Shown here one piece after another: positions 61,324-64,000 of a stretch of 64,000 nt of DNA. The notes beneath the pieces were generated by a model that was not told the DNA's origin, did no database searches, and was given only the letters and a program-made list of their open reading frames with translations. Source of the stretch: Cryptomeria japonica (Eukaryota; Streptophyta; Pinopsida; Cupressales; Cupressaceae); assembly GCF_030272615.1 (NCBI RefSeq), contig NC_081411.1, forward strand, positions 38,820,640 to 38,884,639, read 5' to 3'. The stretch's first letter is position 1, and the number at the start of each line of letters is the position of its first letter. Made by a program: the position numbers and the translations under genes.

Positions 61324-64000
61324 AATGGCTTTTTCATCCTTCGTTGCTGAATTCATTGCAAACCCTACTATTTTCAAAAATGTCAAGTGTCCTAGACCAG
61401 TCTTTAAGATAATCCCTGAGATAGAAAAGTTGGATGACTCCATTGGTGCATTTTTAAAAATCTCGAAGGGAGTTCCATTTGTTGAAGACCCTAAGGCATA
61501 GATACACTGTAACATTGAAATTTTAGGGTCCGACAATTTAAAGAATGTGTGCATCAATGTTATCACTAACAAACAAGGTGTAGTCAAACCAAAACACAAG
61601 ATTGTAGAATATTTAGATTTTGTTGACATCGTTCACATGACTTAATTTTCAGATGAGATTATCCGCTATATTCTTAGCAGAGTTCACGTTGAATTTTTAT
61701 GGTTAGATTCATTTTTCAAGATCACTGAGGAAGCAATTAGAGTTGTCACTAGATTAGCTTCTACTGATACTAGGCCTGAGAAGAAAAAGATAATTCCAAA
61801 CAATATGTTATGAACCTAACTAACGCAACATCAGATAACAAATCACTTAGGGTTAGTGATATAATCGATAACAATGTCAAGTATGCAAGTACGGTCATTG
61901 GATACAAAGTTGCACATACTAATAGGCTAAATTTAGTTTCAAGTTAATGCATTCATAGTTCCTACGAGATGATTATGAGTAATGCTAAAATTGATATTGG
62001 TGAACGGTTGAAAGATGAACTATTAGAAAATATGGATAAAATTAAAGGTGACAAGAAGGGAACTTTCAAGTTTGGGAATTTGATTGTATGATTAATGATA
62101 TATTTCTCAAAGGAGAGTCCCAGTATTGGACACAAAGACTTTGCCTATGATATTTCTGTTGGAAAACAGATAAACGAGGTAATTATTGGCATGGGCTCAG
62201 ATGGTAACAAATAGGTAAAAGAGTACTTCAAAGATTTTCAAGAAAAAATGAGGCAAAGAGAAAGGATTCCCCAAAGCATTGATAAATATGATAAACAAAT
62301 ATGCTTTGTAATCAAAAGAGATGAAGTATAGATGGAGGTAGTTAGACCTAGAACTGTCTGGAAAACTAAGATGGGTTATGAGGTAGATTCACACATCTTG
62401 GAATCATATGCCAAAATACTCTGAGATGCTCCATTGGAACCAACATAAATGATATTTGGTAATGCTGAGACCATTGATAAAGATGTTGAAATTCAAAAGT
62501 AGAAGAAGAAAAGAGACAAATTATTAAAAGATGTTTCCAAGTTTGTTAAAGATGTCACTAGTGGTGTTACTACACAAGAAAGGAAATCTTAATAGCAATC
62601 AGTAGCACATATTTGTCCTATAGATATTCAAAAGGGCGGACATGAAGAAAAGAAAACCTTCACTGACACCTGCTCCTTCTCCTAAGAAATCAAGAACACT
62701 AAGAAGAAAACAATAGGCTGTAAGAGAGCCCAGTGGTATGAAAAAGAAATTCACACCAAATAAAATAGAGCAAAAGGTACCTAATACTCTTTTACCAAAA
62801 GACTTGGTAAATGAAATAACTCAAGAAGGCAATCTTAGCAATGTTAGTAAATTCTATCATTCTTTTATATATTTTGTTAAGGATACCATTGAGGAAAGTA
62901 TAATTTTGTATCTGGATATATATATAAGAAGGTTCTTATTGAAGTTATAGATGTTCTTATTAATGATTTATAATTAAGACTTGAAGCCAAGAGAATGTCC
63001 ATTATGGAACTAGATAAGAAACTGAAGGTTGAGGCACGGTTAGCAGTTCATCCTATTAATTCTAAGCAAGAAATTGATGATTTAATATCTGAAGCTAATA
63101 GGACTATTTTTTTAAGTGGTCATCGACAAGTTAGTCTTATGACCAACTGAGGAAAAGAGATCGCAAATGAAACACTGGATAACTGGGATATATTATTTAT
63201 AGAGAAAGAGAAACGAGAAGAGAAAGATAGACAAAATTTGTTAAATCATTTACTAAAGTGTATCATAAAGGGGATAAAGGTAAGAGTAAGCTTGGTAGTG
63301 TACCTGACATCACATTTAAGGATAATTTACCCCCACTGGAAGTAACAGAGGCACCAACACAAATGAAAAATCAGCCTGAAGAAGAGAAGTCAGAAGAAGT
63401 AAAAATAGATAATGTTGATCCTAAGTCAGACATTGTATTCACAATGAATGTTGACACTTAGGATATCAATAGTGTAATGGATAAGGAAATTGTTGAAGAA
63501 AAGAAATCAGAATCCATTCCTATTCACACTCAGCTAAATATTGAAATACCGACAGAAACAGAACAAGAACAAAAAGTATCTGAACTGGCAGAGAGAGAGG
63601 GGATAAGGAAAGTGGTATCTAGAGAAGAGAAGAAACTAATTGCAGAATCGACCACTCCTCCTAGCACTTATGTTGTAGATTTTAGAGTGTCTACTATAAC
63701 AGATATATTATTAGATTCAATTAAGAAGATAACAGAATGCAATGCCTTAGCATTTAAGGCTATTGATGATTCTTTACCAATTTTCCAGATGATTGCACCA
63801 GCGTGCAAGGTTGATCACATTTTTAGTTCTATAGATGAATTGGACACATTGTCTAAATTCATTTCTTTTGACATTGAAACTATAGATAAGATAAATGAGG
63901 AGACCATTCAGGAAAGGGTTAATAAAGAGAAGGATGAATTCTTTGACAAAACAATAATGGAGTGTATAGAACAGTTTGATTCATTGTTGACAACACTAAA
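61324..64000 (+). pseudogene. ORF2 region of E (unrecognised protein, incomplete)
   Basis: The clearest ORF2 start of the three copies (MAFSSFVAEFIANPTIF). It then shows VEDPKA and HKIVEYLDF, a globular domain (about 61850-62430; IGYKVAHTNRLN), a basic linker with VWKTKMGYEVD just before it, a helical block (about 62800-63120; EITQEGNLSNVSKFYHSF) and a long acidic region to the edge of the window. No catalytic motif seen. Fossil. Confidence 0.58.

Larger units (their letters stand above)
58977..64000 (+). mobile_element. Non-autonomous LTR element E (B family), inserted in the LTR of D, runs off right edge
   Basis: Left LTR 58977-59858, primer site, ORF1 and most of ORF2; the right end is outside the window. 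Block-by-block similarity to B1 and B2 in both coding regions, and no pol domain in the 4.1 kb of interior seen. It lies in the 5' LTR of copia D, the left target bases being CCAAG (58972-58976). Fossil, many breaks. Confidence 0.82.

Overview
This is nuclear DNA of a seed plant with a large, repeat-choked genome, most likely a gymnosperm. That is an inference from gene poverty, nested plant Ty1/copia-type retrotransposons, a Mutator-like transposase relic and a plant short-chain dehydrogenase gene; the species cannot be read from the sequence. Only one host gene family is visible in 64 kb.

Layout. (1) 1-2435: 5' part of a Ty1/copia element on the minus strand, running off the left edge. (2) 2436-3840: AT-rich spacer. 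(3) 3846-24773: a three-deep nest of LTR elements. A large non-autonomous element (called B1 here) contains a second member of the same family (B2, 8160-22438), which contains a complete-length Ty1/copia element (C, 10871-18492). Target-site duplications are visible at all three levels, and by-eye LTR divergence (roughly 13%, 10% and 4%) falls in nesting order. (4) 24046-51874: a recent tandem duplication of a 13.4-kb unit (two full copies and a 983-base third start). Each full copy holds a short-chain dehydrogenase/reductase (SDR) gene, minisatellites, a LINE relic and a decayed MULE transposase. (5) 52605-58976: another Ty1/copia element (D), minus strand, older. (6) 58977-64000: a third non-autonomous family member (E), inserted in the 5' LTR of D and running off the right edge.

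The non-autonomous family (B1, B2, E) is the most unusual content. Its members have 0.8-0.9-kb LTRs, a Met-initiator-type primer site and a polypurine tract like those of copia elements C and D, but I see no protease, integrase, reverse transcriptase or RNase H. They carry two long coding regions instead: ORF1 with a coiled coil and about four CCHC zinc-knuckle-like segments, and ORF2, a protein I do not recognise, with a globular domain, a very basic linker and a C-terminal coiled coil. The shared ends suggest they were mobilised by copia elements like C and D. All copies are fossils with many breaks.

The host gene. The SDR has two exons. In the left copy exon 1 has an in-frame stop, while the right copy is open throughout (274 aa), so the duplication probably leaves one working gene and one pseudogene. 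The duplication is best explained by unequal recombination between two ~0.98-kb direct repeats, each carrying a piece of a family-B LTR, that flanked the locus.
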